Origin: Streptomonospora mangrovi
GTDB lineage: Bacteria > Actinomycetota > Actinomycetes > Streptosporangiales > Streptosporangiaceae
Length of the DNA: 64,000 nucleotides
Reading direction: 5' to 3'
Assembly (NCBI RefSeq): GCF_027604915.1
Contig: NZ_JAJAQC010000019.1
Span: forward strand, 62,001 to 126,000
Both the position numbers and the translations under genes were made by a program. Positions 1 through 7,559 of this stretch are shown in pieces (within the stretch, counting starts at the first letter, position 1; the number at the start of each line of letters is the position of its first letter). The notes beneath the pieces were generated by a model, which saw only the letters and a program-made list of their open reading frames with translations, searched no databases and was not told the DNA's origin.

Positions 1-399
1 GAGGAGCACGGCGACAACGCCGCCCTGGCGATCGACGGCGACCCCGCCACCGGGTGGAGCACCGAGGGATATGAGTCCGCCGACTTCGGCCGGCTCAAAC
101 CGGGCGCCGGGCTGCTGCTGGACCTGGGGCAGAGCACCGAGGTGCACGAGCTGACGCTCAACCTCGGCTCGGGCCCCGCCAACCTGGAGATCCTCGTCGG
201 CGACAGCACCGACCCCGCCGAACTCGGGCAGGGGTCGTCTCCGGCCGCGACCCAGGAGAACGTGAGCGGGGAGGTCGAGGTGGAACTCCCCGATCCGGCC
301 GAAGGACGCTATGTGGTCGTATGGTTCACTAGTTTGCCCCAGGAAGGCAGTGACTACCGGGGGACCATCAACGAGGTCGAGCTGCGCGGGAAAACGTGA
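1..399 (+). CDS. C-terminal end of an envelope-associated protein (5' partial)
   Basis: The reading frame is open from the first base of the window to the TGA at 397-399, giving 132 residues. The visible part starts near EEHGDNAALAIDGD and looks like a discoidin/F5-8-type or carbohydrate-binding beta-sandwich: AIDGDPATGWSTEG, a strand-rich middle, and a C-terminal NEVELRGK. In actinobacteria the gene just upstream of sigM is usually the MurJ-linked pseudokinase (fused to MurJ in mycobacteria), which ends in an extracellular domain of this kind, so that is the likely identity. The kinase and membrane parts lie outside the window. The stop overlaps the sigM GTG by four bases (GTGA), implying translational coupling. 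Identity is inferred from position and fold impression. Confidence 0.7.
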   Translation, partial: EEHGDNAALAIDGDPATGWSTEGYESADFGRLKPGAGLLLDLGQSTEVHELTLNLGSGPANLEILVGDSTDPAELGQGSSPAATQENVSGEVEVELPDPAEGRYVVVWFTSLPQEGSDYRGTINEVELRGKT

Positions 400-1028
400 C
401 GACGGTGATTGACGCGGTTCAGGAGCTCCCGGACAAGGAGTTGTTGTCCAGGCACGCTCAAGGTGACGACCAGGCGTTCGGCGAACTGGTCCGGCGGCAC
501 CGCGAGCGCATGTGGGCTGTCGCGATCCGCGTCCTCGGCGACTCCGAGGAGGCGGCCGACGCCCTCCAGGACGCGTTCCTGTCGGCGTTCCGCGGCGCCC
601 ACCGCTTCCGCGGCGAGGCCCAGGTGAGCACCTGGCTGCACCGCATCGTCATCAACGCCTGCCACGACCGCATGCGCCGCAAGATGGTGCGCCCGGCCGT
701 GCCCACCGACGACGCCACCCTCGACGTGCTCTCCAACGAGCGCACCCGCCACACCACCCCCGACCCCACCGGCCACTCCGACTCCGCCATGGACGTCCAC
801 GCCGCCCTGGGCAAGCTGCCCGAGGAGCAGCGGATGGCCCTCGTCCTGGTCGACATGCTCGGCTACCGCGTGGACGAGGCGTCGGAGATCCTGGAGATCG
901 CGCCGGGCACCGTCAAGAGCCGCTGCGCCCGGGGACGGGCGCGACTTCTGCCATATCTCGCGCATCTGCGGAACCCTGGAAGCCCCCGAGACGTCACATC
1001 CCCGAGAGGAGGTGACAGGAGATCGTGA
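396..1028 (+). CDS. sigM: ECF RNA polymerase sigma factor SigM
   Basis: 210 residues, the usual size for a group 4 (ECF) sigma factor. Region 2 is visible at about residues 25-95 (GDDQAFGELVRRHRERMW, then DALQDAFLSAFRG and STWLHRIVINACHDRMRR). Region 4 with its helix-turn-helix is at about 130-190 (LPEEQRMALVLVDMLGY, EILEIAPGTVKSRCARGRAR). It starts at a GTG overlapping the upstream stop and ends in a GTGA overlap with the anti-sigma gene, so the three genes form one unit. The position before the anti-sigma factor and trxBA matches the sigM locus of mycobacteria and Streptomyces, where SigM responds to envelope and osmotic stress. The symbol rests on synteny plus domain pattern. Confidence 0.93.
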   Translation: MTTVIDAVQELPDKELLSRHAQGDDQAFGELVRRHRERMWAVAIRVLGDSEEAADALQDAFLSAFRGAHRFRGEAQVSTWLHRIVINACHDRMRRKMVRPAVPTDDATLDVLSNERTRHTTPDPTGHSDSAMDVHAALGKLPEEQRMALVLVDMLGYRVDEASEILEIAPGTVKSRCARGRARLLPYLAHLRNPGSPRDVTSPRGGDRRS

Positions 1029-1930
1029 CGTCTCATGTGGACGCGGAGACTCTCGCCTTGTCGGCCGAAGGACTGCTGGAGGAGGACGAGGAGAACGCGG
1101 TCCGCCGACACGTGCTGGACTGCGCCACCTGCGCCGACCAGCAGGCCCAACTGGCCGAAGTCTCGCGGGTTCTGGCGGAGGTGCCCGCCCCGCCCATGCC
1201 CGAGGCCCTGGCCGCCCGCCTCGACGACGCGCTGCGCGCCGAAGGCGAGGCCCGCCGCGCCTCGGGTCCCGGCGGCGCGCCCGCGGTCGGCTCCGCACCA
1301 CCGCCTCCCGGAGCGGCCAACACCGCCAACGTCGTCCCGCTGCGCCGGCGGCGCGGGTTCGGCGCCAACCGCTGGGTCAACTACCTCGCGGTCGCGGCGG
1401 CGGCCGTGGTCGTGGTCGGTGGCGGCAGCGCCGTGCTGCACGGCCTGACCACCACCGGCGGCGAGGCCGGCGCGCCCCCGGCGGCCTCCGCGCCCAGCCC
1501 CGGCTCCTCGGGCGAGGGCGACACCGCGCTCAGCTACCAGCCGCTGCTGGTCTCCACCGCCACCGTGTACACCGAGGCCGAACTCGCCGCCCAGGCGCAG
1601 TCGGTACTCACCGAGAACGACCCCACCTCCCCCGGCGGCACTGAGGGCGACACTGAGGGACCGGCCGAGGCCAACCGGCCCGACCCCTCGGCCGTCCCCT
1701 CCGAGGTCTCCTCGTGCGCGCACAGGCTCGGCCCGCAGGCGGGGGGGCACCCGCTGCTCATCGACTTCGCCGAGTTCGACTCCGGCAGCGGCCCCGAGGA
1801 GGCGTGGGCCATGTACTTCGGCACCGAGCCCGGCGGCGGCACCCAGAAGTCCTACGAGGTGGTCGTGGTCCCGGCGGGCTGCGCGGGCGACGACCCCGTG
1901 CTGGCCACCGCCGAGGCCCCGGCGCCCTAG
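1025..1930 (+). CDS. Zinc-finger anti-sigma factor for SigM
   Basis: 301 residues. The N-terminal ZAS anti-sigma domain carries the H-x3-C-x2-C signature (His29, Cys33, Cys36 in RRHVLDCATC). A Pro/Ala linker follows, then one membrane helix at about 117-140 (VNYLAVAAAAVVVVGGG), and an extracytoplasmic C-terminal part of about 160 residues that presumably senses the signal. The GTG start overlaps sigM by four bases, so the two are coupled and the protein should hold SigM at the membrane. It is the positional equivalent of mycobacterial RsmA (Rv3912). A perfect 16-bp hairpin follows the stop and separates this operon from trxB. Confidence 0.9.
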   Translation: MTSHVDAETLALSAEGLLEEDEENAVRRHVLDCATCADQQAQLAEVSRVLAEVPAPPMPEALAARLDDALRAEGEARRASGPGGAPAVGSAPPPPGAANTANVVPLRRRRGFGANRWVNYLAVAAAAVVVVGGGSAVLHGLTTTGGEAGAPPAASAPSPGSSGEGDTALSYQPLLVSTATVYTEAELAAQAQSVLTENDPTSPGGTEGDTEGPAEANRPDPSAVPSEVSSCAHRLGPQAGGHPLLIDFAEFDSGSGPEEAWAMYFGTEPGGGTQKSYEVVVVPAGCAGDDPVLATAEAPAP

Positions 1931-1976
1931 CCGGGCGCTCCGGGCCGCCGAGCCCGGCTCACCGGAGCACATCCCA

Positions 1977-2011
1977 GACGGCCCCCGCCGCGCACCGCGG
2001 CGGGGGCCGTC
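1977..2011. terminator. Strong hairpin terminator after the sigM operon
   Basis: A 16-bp perfect inverted repeat (arms 1977-1992 and 1996-2011, GACGGCCCCCGCCGCG type) with a 3-base loop lies 47 bases after the anti-sigma stop. There is no clear U-tract, as is common in high-GC actinobacteria. Confidence 0.8.
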
Positions 2012-2111
2012 TCGCGTCCCGCGGCGCCGGGTCCCGGCCGCCGGCCCGGGGCGTCCGGCGGGAGTCGACTTGTCCGCGAACCGCCAGGTCGACACGCCCG
2101 CGACCGGCCCG

Positions 2112-2137
2112 GGAATCACCCGGCCCTACCATCTGTT
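2112..2137 (+). promoter_or_regulatory. SigR-type promoter of trxBA
   Basis: GGAAT at 2112-2116 is followed, after exactly 18 bases, by GTT at 2135-2137. This is the thiol-stress sigma-R consensus GGAAT-N18-GTT known from Streptomyces trxBA promoters. It sits 70 bases upstream of the trxB GTG. A short inverted repeat (CTACCA / TGGTAG, 2126-2142) overlaps the -10 element. No sigR gene is in the window. Confidence 0.75.
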
Positions 2138-2206
2138 GGTAGAGACGACTTTCCCCGCGGGCCGCCGGAATCCCGGCCCGCAGAGCCGACCGGAGGGCCG
2201 ACCACC

Positions 2207-3139
2207 GTGAGTGACGTCCGCAACGTAATCATCATCGGATCGGGACCCGCGGGCTACACCGCGGCGGTCTACGCCGCGCGGGCCGAACTCCGCCCCCTGG
2301 TGTTCGAGGGCTCGGTCACCGCCGGCGGTGCGCTGATGAACACCACCGACGTCGAGAACTTCCCCGGGTTCCCCGACGGCATCATGGGCCCCGACCTCAT
2401 GGACAACCTCCGCAAGCAGGCCGAGCGGTTCGGCGCCGAACTCGTGCCCGACGACGTCACCGAGGTCGACCTCACGGCCGACCCCAAGGTCGTCAAGGTC
2501 GGCGACGACGTCCACCTCGCCCGCACGGTGATCGTGGCCACGGGCTCGGGCTACCGCAAGCTCGGCGTGCCCGGCGAGGAGGAGTACTCCGGCCGGGGCA
2601 CCTCCTGGTGCGCCACCTGCGACGGCTTCTTCTTCCGCGACCAGGACATCGCGGTGGTCGGCGGCGGCGACACCGCCATGGAGGAGGCCACCTTCCTCAC
2701 CCGCTTCGCCCGCTCGGTCACCGTGATCCACCGCCGCGGCGAACTCCGCGCAAGCAAGATCATGCAGGAGCGCGCGTTCGGCAACGACAAGATCCGCTTC
2801 GAGTGGAACACCGAGGTGGTCGAGGTCCTGGGCGACGCCAAGGTGTCGGGCGTGCGGCTGCGCAACACCGTCACCGGCGAGGAGTCCAAGCTCGACGTCA
2901 CCGGACTGTTCGTGGCGATCGGCCACGACCCCCGCGTGGAGCTGTTCGCCGGCCAGCTCGACTTCGACTCCGAGGGCTACCTCGCGGTCGACCACCCCAG
3001 CACCCGCACCAACATCCCCGGCGTCTTCGCCGCCGGCGACGTGGTCGACCACCACTACCGCCAGGCGATCACCGCCGCCGGCACCGGCTGCGCCGCCGCG
3101 CTGGACGCCGAGCGCTACCTGGCCGACCACGGCGCCTAG
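2207..3139 (+). CDS. trxB: Thioredoxin reductase
   Basis: 310 residues, a normal length for low-Mr bacterial thioredoxin reductase. It transfers electrons from NADPH through FAD to thioredoxin. The FAD-binding motif is at the N terminus ([20 protein letters not shown]), the redox-active pair is Cys135-Cys138 in [11 protein letters not shown], the NADPH-binding [10 protein letters not shown] motif follows, and the second FAD motif is [10 protein letters not shown] near the C terminus. GTG start with GGAGGG eleven bases upstream. A SigR-type promoter precedes it, so oxidative/thiol-stress induction is expected. trxA follows 87 bases later on the same strand and is its substrate. Confidence 0.97.
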   Translation: MSDVRNVIIIGSGPAGYTAAVYAARAELRPLVFEGSVTAGGALMNTTDVENFPGFPDGIMGPDLMDNLRKQAERFGAELVPDDVTEVDLTADPKVVKVGDDVHLARTVIVATGSGYRKLGVPGEEEYSGRGTSWCATCDGFFFRDQDIAVVGGGDTAMEEATFLTRFARSVTVIHRRGELRASKIMQERAFGNDKIRFEWNTEVVEVLGDAKVSGVRLRNTVTGEESKLDVTGLFVAIGHDPRVELFAGQLDFDSEGYLAVDHPSTRTNIPGVFAAGDVVDHHYRQAITAAGTGCAAALDAERYLADHGA

Positions 3140-3226
3140 CCGTCCGGCCGCCGCGCGGTCGCGGACCGCGCGGCACCCCCCGTCCCCTTCTGTCGCAGTG
3201 CATGTGATCCGACGAGGAGTTTCACC

Positions 3227-3553
3227 GTGTCCAACCTTAAGCAGGTCACCGACGCCAGTTTCGAGGCCGACGTCATCAAGAGCGACAAGCCGGTCCTGGT
3301 CGACTTCTGGGCCGAGTGGTGCGGTCCCTGCCGCCAGGTGGCGCCGATCCTGGAGGAGATCGCCGCGGAGTACGGCGACAAGCTGGAGATCGTCAAGCTC
3401 AACACCGACGAGAACCCCAACACCGCCCGCGACGCCGGCGTCATGGCCATCCCGACCATGAACGTCTACCGCGACGGCGAGGTCGTCCTCCAGATCACGG
3501 GCGCCAAGCCCAAGCGCAAGCTGCTCCAGGACCTGGAGGAGTTCATCCGCTAA
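3227..3553 (+). CDS. trxA: Thioredoxin
   Basis: 108 residues, a classic thioredoxin. The active site is WCGPC with Cys32 and Cys35, preceded by LVDFWAEW, and the cis-proline motif is AIPTMNVY. It reduces protein disulfides in the cytoplasm using TrxB. The GTG start has GAGGAG ahead of it. Probably co-transcribed with trxB from the SigR promoter, since no terminator is seen between them. A parS site (3585-3598) and a terminator hairpin follow it. Confidence 0.97.
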   Translation: MSNLKQVTDASFEADVIKSDKPVLVDFWAEWCGPCRQVAPILEEIAAEYGDKLEIVKLNTDENPNTARDAGVMAIPTMNVYRDGEVVLQITGAKPKRKLLQDLEEFIR

Positions 3554-3584
3554 GCGGCGGCGAAGGACCGGCCCCGCGTCCGCT

Positions 3585-3598
3585 GTTTCACGTGAAAC
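3585..3598. promoter_or_regulatory. parS site 1
   Basis: Perfect 14-bp palindrome GTTTCACGTGAAAC, the ParB-binding core conserved across bacteria. It lies in the trxA downstream region, about 430 bases from the end of parB. Confidence 0.95.
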
Positions 3599-3629
3599 GC
3601 CGGGGTCGATACGCCCTCGCCTGAACGCC

Positions 3630-3664
3630 GATGGCCCCCGAGGACACGTTCCTCGGGGGCCATC
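3630..3664. terminator. Terminator after trxA
   Basis: A 15-bp perfect inverted repeat (arms 3630-3644 and 3650-3664, GATGGCCCCCGAGGA type) with a 5-base loop. It lies between trxA and the oppositely oriented parB. Confidence 0.8.
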
Positions 3665-4031
3665 AGTGTTCAGGGGACCGCGCGGCCGGCGGTCCGGCGC
3701 GACCGTGAATCCCACCGACGCGCGGCGACGGGCGCCCGCACGGCGGCGAACGCCCTCAGCCGCAGCGTCCGGGCCGTCCCAGTCCACGGGCACCTCCCGC
3801 CACGGGGCGATCCCCTCCGGGGTCGCACAGCCGATCTCAGGCGCTCCCGTGCCCGCACCCGCCGACGCACCGGTGTGGGGGATGTTGCGGTGCGGCCGTC
3901 CGGGAGAAAAGGCGACATACCCGCATAGCGGCATACCCGCATACCCGCATACCGGTGGAGCGGCGGATCGGCCCGCCGACCGGCGCCGGCCCCTGCCCCG
4001 CCGGGCCGCCGCGCGGGCGGCCCGTCCCGGG
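3665..4031. other. Gene-free stretch between trxA and parB
   Basis: 367 bases with no convincing gene on either strand; open frames here lack ribosome binding sites and family features. In mycobacteria cwlM lies between trxC and parB; it is absent here. The stretch contains the period-8 tandem repeat at 3916-3953. Confidence 0.5.
3916..3953. repeat. Tandem 8-base repeat (CATACCCG)n
   Basis: Four full units and a partial fifth: CATACCCG, CATAGCGG, CATACCCG, CATACCCG, CATACC. Related to the dispersed CATR-containing intergenic repeats elsewhere in the window. Confidence 0.7.
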
Positions 4032-4955
4032 CTAGCGGTCGGTGGCGCCGGGCGCCATGGCGGCGATGATGCGCTCCAGGTCCTCCATCGTCGCGAACTC
4101 CACGACGATCTTGCCCTTGGTGCGGCCCTGGTTGATCTTCACGCGGGTGTCGAAGGCGTCGGAGAGGCGGCGCGACCACTCCTCGACCGCCGGGTTGGGC
4201 GCGCTGCGCGCGGGAGAGCGGCGCGGCTTGTCCGCGCCGCCGGTCTCGCCGAGAACGATCAACTCCTCCAGCGCGCGCACGGACAGACCTTCCTCCACGA
4301 TGCGCCGGGCCAGGCGGTCCTGGGCGTCGGAGTCGTCGACGGAGAGCAGGGCGCGCGCGTGCCCGGCGCTGATGACGCCGGCCGCCACCCGCCGCTGCAC
4401 CGACGGCGAAAGGTTGAGCAGGCGCAGGGTGTTGGTGATGTGCGGGCGGGAGCGGCCGATGCGCTTGGCGAGTTCGTCGTGGGTGGCGCCGAAGTCGTCC
4501 AGGAGTTGCTGGTAGGCGGCGGCCTCCTCCAGCGGGTTGAGCTGCTGGCGGTGGAGATTCTCCAGCAGGGCGTCGCGCAGGAGGTCGTCGTCGCCGGTCT
4601 CGCGGACGATGGCCGGGATGCGGTCGAGCCCGACCTCCTTGCTGGCGCGCCAGCGCCGCTCCCCCATGATCAGCTCGTAGCGGTCGGGACCGAGCTTGCG
4701 GACCACGATGGGCTGGAGCAGGCCGACCTCGGCGATGGAGGCGCGCAGCTCCTCCAGAGCCTCCTCGTCGAAGTGCTGGCGGGGCTGCCGCGGGTTCGGC
4801 GTGACGGCGCCGACCTCGATCTCCTCAAGGTAGGCGCCGTTGACCGGTTCCGGGTGGCGCTCGCCCGAGGGCGAACCGTCCCGGCCGGACGGCTCGGGCC
4901 CCTGCGGGATCAACGCCCCCAGCCCCTTACCCAGACCGCGCCGCTGCTGGCTCAC
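4032..4955 (-). CDS. parB: Chromosome partitioning protein ParB
   Basis: 307 residues. The N terminus [14 protein letters not shown] is the ParA-activating peptide typical of chromosomal ParB. The CTPase/clamp domain follows ([40 protein letters not shown]), then the helix-turn-helix that reads parS ([27 protein letters not shown]) and a C-terminal dimerisation domain. GTG start preceded by GAAGGGAGA. parA lies 25 bases upstream. Five parS sites are present in the window for it to load on. Confidence 0.97.
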   Translation of the reverse strand: MSQQRRGLGKGLGALIPQGPEPSGRDGSPSGERHPEPVNGAYLEEIEVGAVTPNPRQPRQHFDEEALEELRASIAEVGLLQPIVVRKLGPDRYELIMGERRWRASKEVGLDRIPAIVRETGDDDLLRDALLENLHRQQLNPLEEAAAYQQLLDDFGATHDELAKRIGRSRPHITNTLRLLNLSPSVQRRVAAGVISAGHARALLSVDDSDAQDRLARRIVEEGLSVRALEELIVLGETGGADKPRRSPARSAPNPAVEEWSRRLSDAFDTRVKINQGRTKGKIVVEFATMEDLERIIAAMAPGATDR

Positions 4956-4980
4956 CGACGTCTCCCTTCACGTCCCATGA

Positions 4981-5916
4981 TCAGTTGTTGGCACCCGTCT
5001 TCGCCCGGTAGGCGAGTTCGCGCGCCGCCTCCAGGTAGGCCACCGCGCCGGAGGAGCCCGGATCATAGGTCATCACGGACTGCCCGTAGCTCGGAGCCTC
5101 CGAGACGCGGACGCTCCGGGGCACCAATGTCTTGAGTACCAGATCTCCGAAGTGGCCGCGTACTTCATCCGCAACCTGTGAAGCCAGCCGGGTGCGGCCG
5201 TCGTACATGGTGAGCAGGATCGTGCTGATCTCCATGCCGGGGTTCAGGTGGGACTTCACCAGTTCGACGTTGCGCAGCAACTGCCCCAGGCCTTCCAGCG
5301 CGTAGTACTCGCACTGGATCGGTATCAGCACCTCCTCGCAGGCCACCATGGCGTTGACCGTCAGCAGGCCGAGGGAGGGCGGGCAGTCGATGAAGATGTA
5401 GTCGAGGTCGCTGACGTCGTAGGCGGAGAACGCCCGCTTGAGGCGCGACTCGCGTGCGACCAGGGAGACGAGTTCGATCTCGGCACCGGCCAGGTCGATG
5501 GTGGCGGGCACGCACCACAGGTTGTCGATGTCGGGGACCGGGCGGGCGAGGTCGCGGATCTCCTCGTCCTCGACCAGGCAGTGGTAGATCGACCGGGAGT
5601 CTGCGCCCCGCTCCATCCCCAGCGCGGTGGAGGCGTTGCCCTGCGGGTCGAGGTCGACCACCAGCACGCGGTTGCCGTGCATGGCGAGCGACGCGGCAAG
5701 GTTCACCGTGGTGGTGGTCTTGCCGACGCCGCCCTTCTGGTTGGCGACGCTCATGATGCGGCATTCGGCGGGACGCGGCCAGGCGTCCTCGTGGACGCCG
5801 CGCACCGACATTGCCGCGCGGGCGGCGCGGGCGATGGGCGTATCGAATTCGACGTCGATCGGGGCCTTCGGCGCCATCAGGTCCACATCTGTTTCACGTG
5901 AAACATCGGCGGGCAT
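4981..5916 (-). CDS. parA: Chromosome partitioning ATPase ParA
   Basis: 311 residues from the chosen ATG. This deviant Walker A ATPase (ANQKGGVGKTTTTVNLAASL) drives segregation of ParB-parS complexes; Walker B is FIDCPPSLGLL. The ATG at 5916 has GGGAGGA at good spacing. An alternative GTG at 5994 overlaps the rsmG stop (GTGA) and would add 26 residues but has a poorly spaced Shine-Dalgarno. A parS site at 5891-5904 is read in frame as VSRET near the N terminus; with the longer start a second site also encodes VSRET. Streptomyces ParA, as I recall it, also carries VSRET in its N-terminal extension. Confidence 0.93.
   Translation of the reverse strand: MPADVSRETDVDLMAPKAPIDVEFDTPIARAARAAMSVRGVHEDAWPRPAECRIMSVANQKGGVGKTTTTVNLAASLAMHGNRVLVVDLDPQGNASTALGMERGADSRSIYHCLVEDEEIRDLARPVPDIDNLWCVPATIDLAGAEIELVSLVARESRLKRAFSAYDVSDLDYIFIDCPPSLGLLTVNAMVACEEVLIPIQCEYYALEGLGQLLRNVELVKSHLNPGMEISTILLTMYDGRTRLASQVADEVRGHFGDLVLKTLVPRSVRVSEAPSYGQSVMTYDPGSSGAVAYLEAARELAYRAKTGANN
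5891..5904. promoter_or_regulatory. parS site 2 (inside parA)
   Basis: Perfect GTTTCACGTGAAAC, flanked by T and A so that the full 16-bp palindrome is conserved. It is within the parA coding sequence, where the minus-strand frame reads V-S-R-E-T. Confidence 0.95.
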
Positions 5917-5938
5917 GGCAGGGTCCTCCCAATGCGGT

Positions 5939-5952
5939 GTTTCACGTGAAAC
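5939..5952. promoter_or_regulatory. parS site 3 (parA 5' region)
   Basis: Perfect GTTTCACGTGAAAC in full 16-bp context (5938-5953), 48 bases from site 2. It lies in the rsmG-parA spacer, or inside parA if translation begins at the GTG at 5994, where it again encodes VSRET. Confidence 0.95.
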
Positions 5953-5990
5953 ATAGGCGCCGTCGGACTGGTTCTGGGGCACGAATGACT

Positions 5991-6710
5991 TCACCTCTTC
6001 CGTCCGCGTTTTCTTCGGCCACCACCCGCAGAGCGGCGCGATCGGGATGCATGAGAATGGTCGCCCTCGGATGTGACGGTCACGCGAACAACCGTGGTAG
6101 CGGGTTCGACTTTACCGCGCCCGACCCGGATCACATCAGCAACGCAAGGCCGTTGTGCCGACAAATCCCCACGGGCCTCTTCGAGTTCGGCTTCGGCCTG
6201 CTCCCCCTTCAGGGCAAGAAGGCTGCCGCCCTTGCCGAGCAGCGGCAGCGCCCATCCAGCGAGGCGGGTCAGCGGCGCCACCGCGCGGGCCGTCACGATG
6301 TCGGCGCGCACCTGGGAGCGCACCTCCTCGGCCCGCGCCCGCCGCACCTCCACGTTGTCCAACTCCAGCAGGTCGATGCACTCGCGCAGGAACACGGTGC
6401 GCCGCAGCAGGGGCTCCAGCAGCGTCACCGACAGGTCCGGCCGAACCAGCGCCAGCACCACGCCGGGGAGTCCGGCGCCGGAGCCGATGTCCACCACCGT
6501 GGCGCCTTCGGGGATCAACTCCTCCACCACGGCGCAGTTCATGAGGTGGCGCTCCCACAGCCGGGGGACCTCGCGGGGGCCGATCAGCCCGCGCTCCACG
6601 CCCGCGGCCGCCAGCACTTCGGCGTAGCGCTCCATCCGCGGAAGGGCGGCGCCGAACAGCGCCTGTGCCTGCTCGGGCGGTGCCACACTCCGGTCAGCAC
6701 CCGAGGCCAT
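5991..6710 (-). CDS. rsmG: 16S rRNA (guanine-N7) methyltransferase RsmG
   Basis: 239 residues, slightly long because of a basic C-terminal tail. It methylates G527 of 16S rRNA (E. coli numbering) using S-adenosylmethionine. The SAM-binding loop is VVDIGSGAGLPGVVLALVRP, preceded by RLWERHLMNCAVVEELIP, with LLEPLLRRTVFLRE following; these are GidB-family hallmarks. ATG start. It sits immediately upstream of parA on the same strand, the usual rsmG-parA-parB order (gidB in older names). Confidence 0.96.
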   Translation of the reverse strand: MASGADRSVAPPEQAQALFGAALPRMERYAEVLAAAGVERGLIGPREVPRLWERHLMNCAVVEELIPEGATVVDIGSGAGLPGVVLALVRPDLSVTLLEPLLRRTVFLRECIDLLELDNVEVRRARAEEVRSQVRADIVTARAVAPLTRLAGWALPLLGKGGSLLALKGEQAEAELEEARGDLSAQRPCVADVIRVGRGKVEPATTVVRVTVTSEGDHSHASRSRRSAGGGRRKRGRKR

Positions 6711-6748
6711 CAGTCACCACCTGGTCCCTTCCAATCCGAGCACGGCAA

Positions 6749-6770
6749 ATCGACAGGTCGACATGGCGGG
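6749..6770. repeat. Dispersed intergenic repeat, short copy near 6.75 kb
   Basis: ATCGACAGGTCGACATGGCG, upstream of rsmG; it shares ACAGGTCG and TCGACATG with the copy at 34.1 kb. Confidence 0.4.
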
Positions 6771-6795
6771 AAATCTCCGGGGCGGTAGAAACAGC

Positions 6796-6829
6796 GGCGC
6801 CCCTCACGATGCTATGCGTGAGGGGCGCC
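6796..6829 (-). terminator. Terminator after jag
   Basis: A 13-bp perfect inverted repeat (arms 6796-6808 and 6817-6829, GGCGCCCCTCACG type) with an 8-base loop between the jag stop and the rsmG start. It would end the leftward rpmH-to-jag transcripts. Confidence 0.75.
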
Positions 6830-6845
6830 GAAGCCGGACATCGGT

Positions 6846-6859
6846 GTTTCACGTGAAAC
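6846..6859. promoter_or_regulatory. parS site 4
   Basis: Perfect GTTTCACGTGAAAC in the jag-rsmG spacer, 17 bases from the terminator hairpin. Confidence 0.95.
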
Positions 6860-6910
6860 CTTCGCGGTACGCCGCTCCGTGCCGGTGGCCCGGCACCGGC
6901 CGCGCCCGCC

Positions 6911-7474
6911 TCAGTCGGCGGGGTAGACCACCACGTAGCGGTTGGGCTCCTCGCCCTCGGACTCGCTGCGCAGTCCGGCGGCGGCGACGGCGTCGTGCAC
7001 CACCTTGCGCTCGAAGGGGGTCATCGGCTCCAGCGGCTTGACCTCGCCGGTGCGCTTGACCTCGTCGACCGCCTCGGCACCCAGCCGGCTGAGCGCCTTG
7101 CGCCGGGAGTCGCGGTAGCCGCCGATGTCGAGCATCAGCCGGCTGCGGTTGCCGGTGGTGCGGTGCACCGCGAGGCGTGTCAGCTCTTGCAGCGCCTCCA
7201 GCACCTCACCGTTGTCGCCGATGAGTTCGTCCAGGGTGGCGCCCACCACGGACACCAGGGCGCGGTCGCCCTCGACGTCCATGTCGATGTCGCCGTCGAA
7301 GTCGGCGATGTCGAGCAGACCCTCGATGTAGTCGGCGGCGATGTCGCCCTCGTTCTCCAGGGCCTCGATGTCGATGACGGGCTCAGCGGCCTCGTCGTCC
7401 TCCGGCGGGGGGGCGTCCGCCACGGCGACGCTCCCGCGCTCCTCCACCGGCTCGTCGGTGTTGCCGTTGCTCAC
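6911..7474 (-). CDS. jag: Jag/KhpB-type single-stranded nucleic acid binding protein
   Basis: 187 residues from a GTG at 7474 preceded by AGGAG; the longer in-frame upstream extension has no family resemblance and runs into the yidC end. An acidic N-terminal region is followed by a KH-like domain (MDVEGDRALVSVVGATLDELIGDNGEVLEALQ... region) and a C-terminal R3H domain (DSRRKALSRLGAEAV... EPMTPFERKVVHDAVAA). The family binds RNA and affects cell elongation/division in Gram-positives. It lies 85 bases downstream of yidC in the conserved rpmH-rnpA-yidD-yidC-jag order. Confidence 0.93.
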   Translation of the reverse strand: MSNGNTDEPVEERGSVAVADAPPPEDDEAAEPVIDIEALENEGDIAADYIEGLLDIADFDGDIDMDVEGDRALVSVVGATLDELIGDNGEVLEALQELTRLAVHRTTGNRSRLMLDIGGYRDSRRKALSRLGAEAVDEVKRTGEVKPLEPMTPFERKVVHDAVAAAGLRSESEGEEPNRYVVVYPAD

Positions 7475-7559
7475 AGCGAGCTGTCTCCTAACGTCTGTGC
7501 GGATGCCGGCGGTGCGCCTCCAGGGCTCAAGGCTGCCTGCGCACTCGTCGTTATCGGCC

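Noticed and set aside
354..1301. Long minus-strand reading frame across sigM
   Set aside because: Shadow of the GC-rich sigM/anti-sigma genes; Arg/Gly/Pro-rich composition, no ribosome binding site or family features.
3666..5135. Plus-strand frame of 489 codons across parB
   Set aside because: Mirror frame of parB with no recognisable domain; its first part lies in the repeat-bearing spacer.
5917..5994. GTG at 5994 as the definite parA start
   Set aside because: Shine-Dalgarno spacing is poor while the ATG at 5916 has GGGAGGA at good spacing; kept as an alternative.
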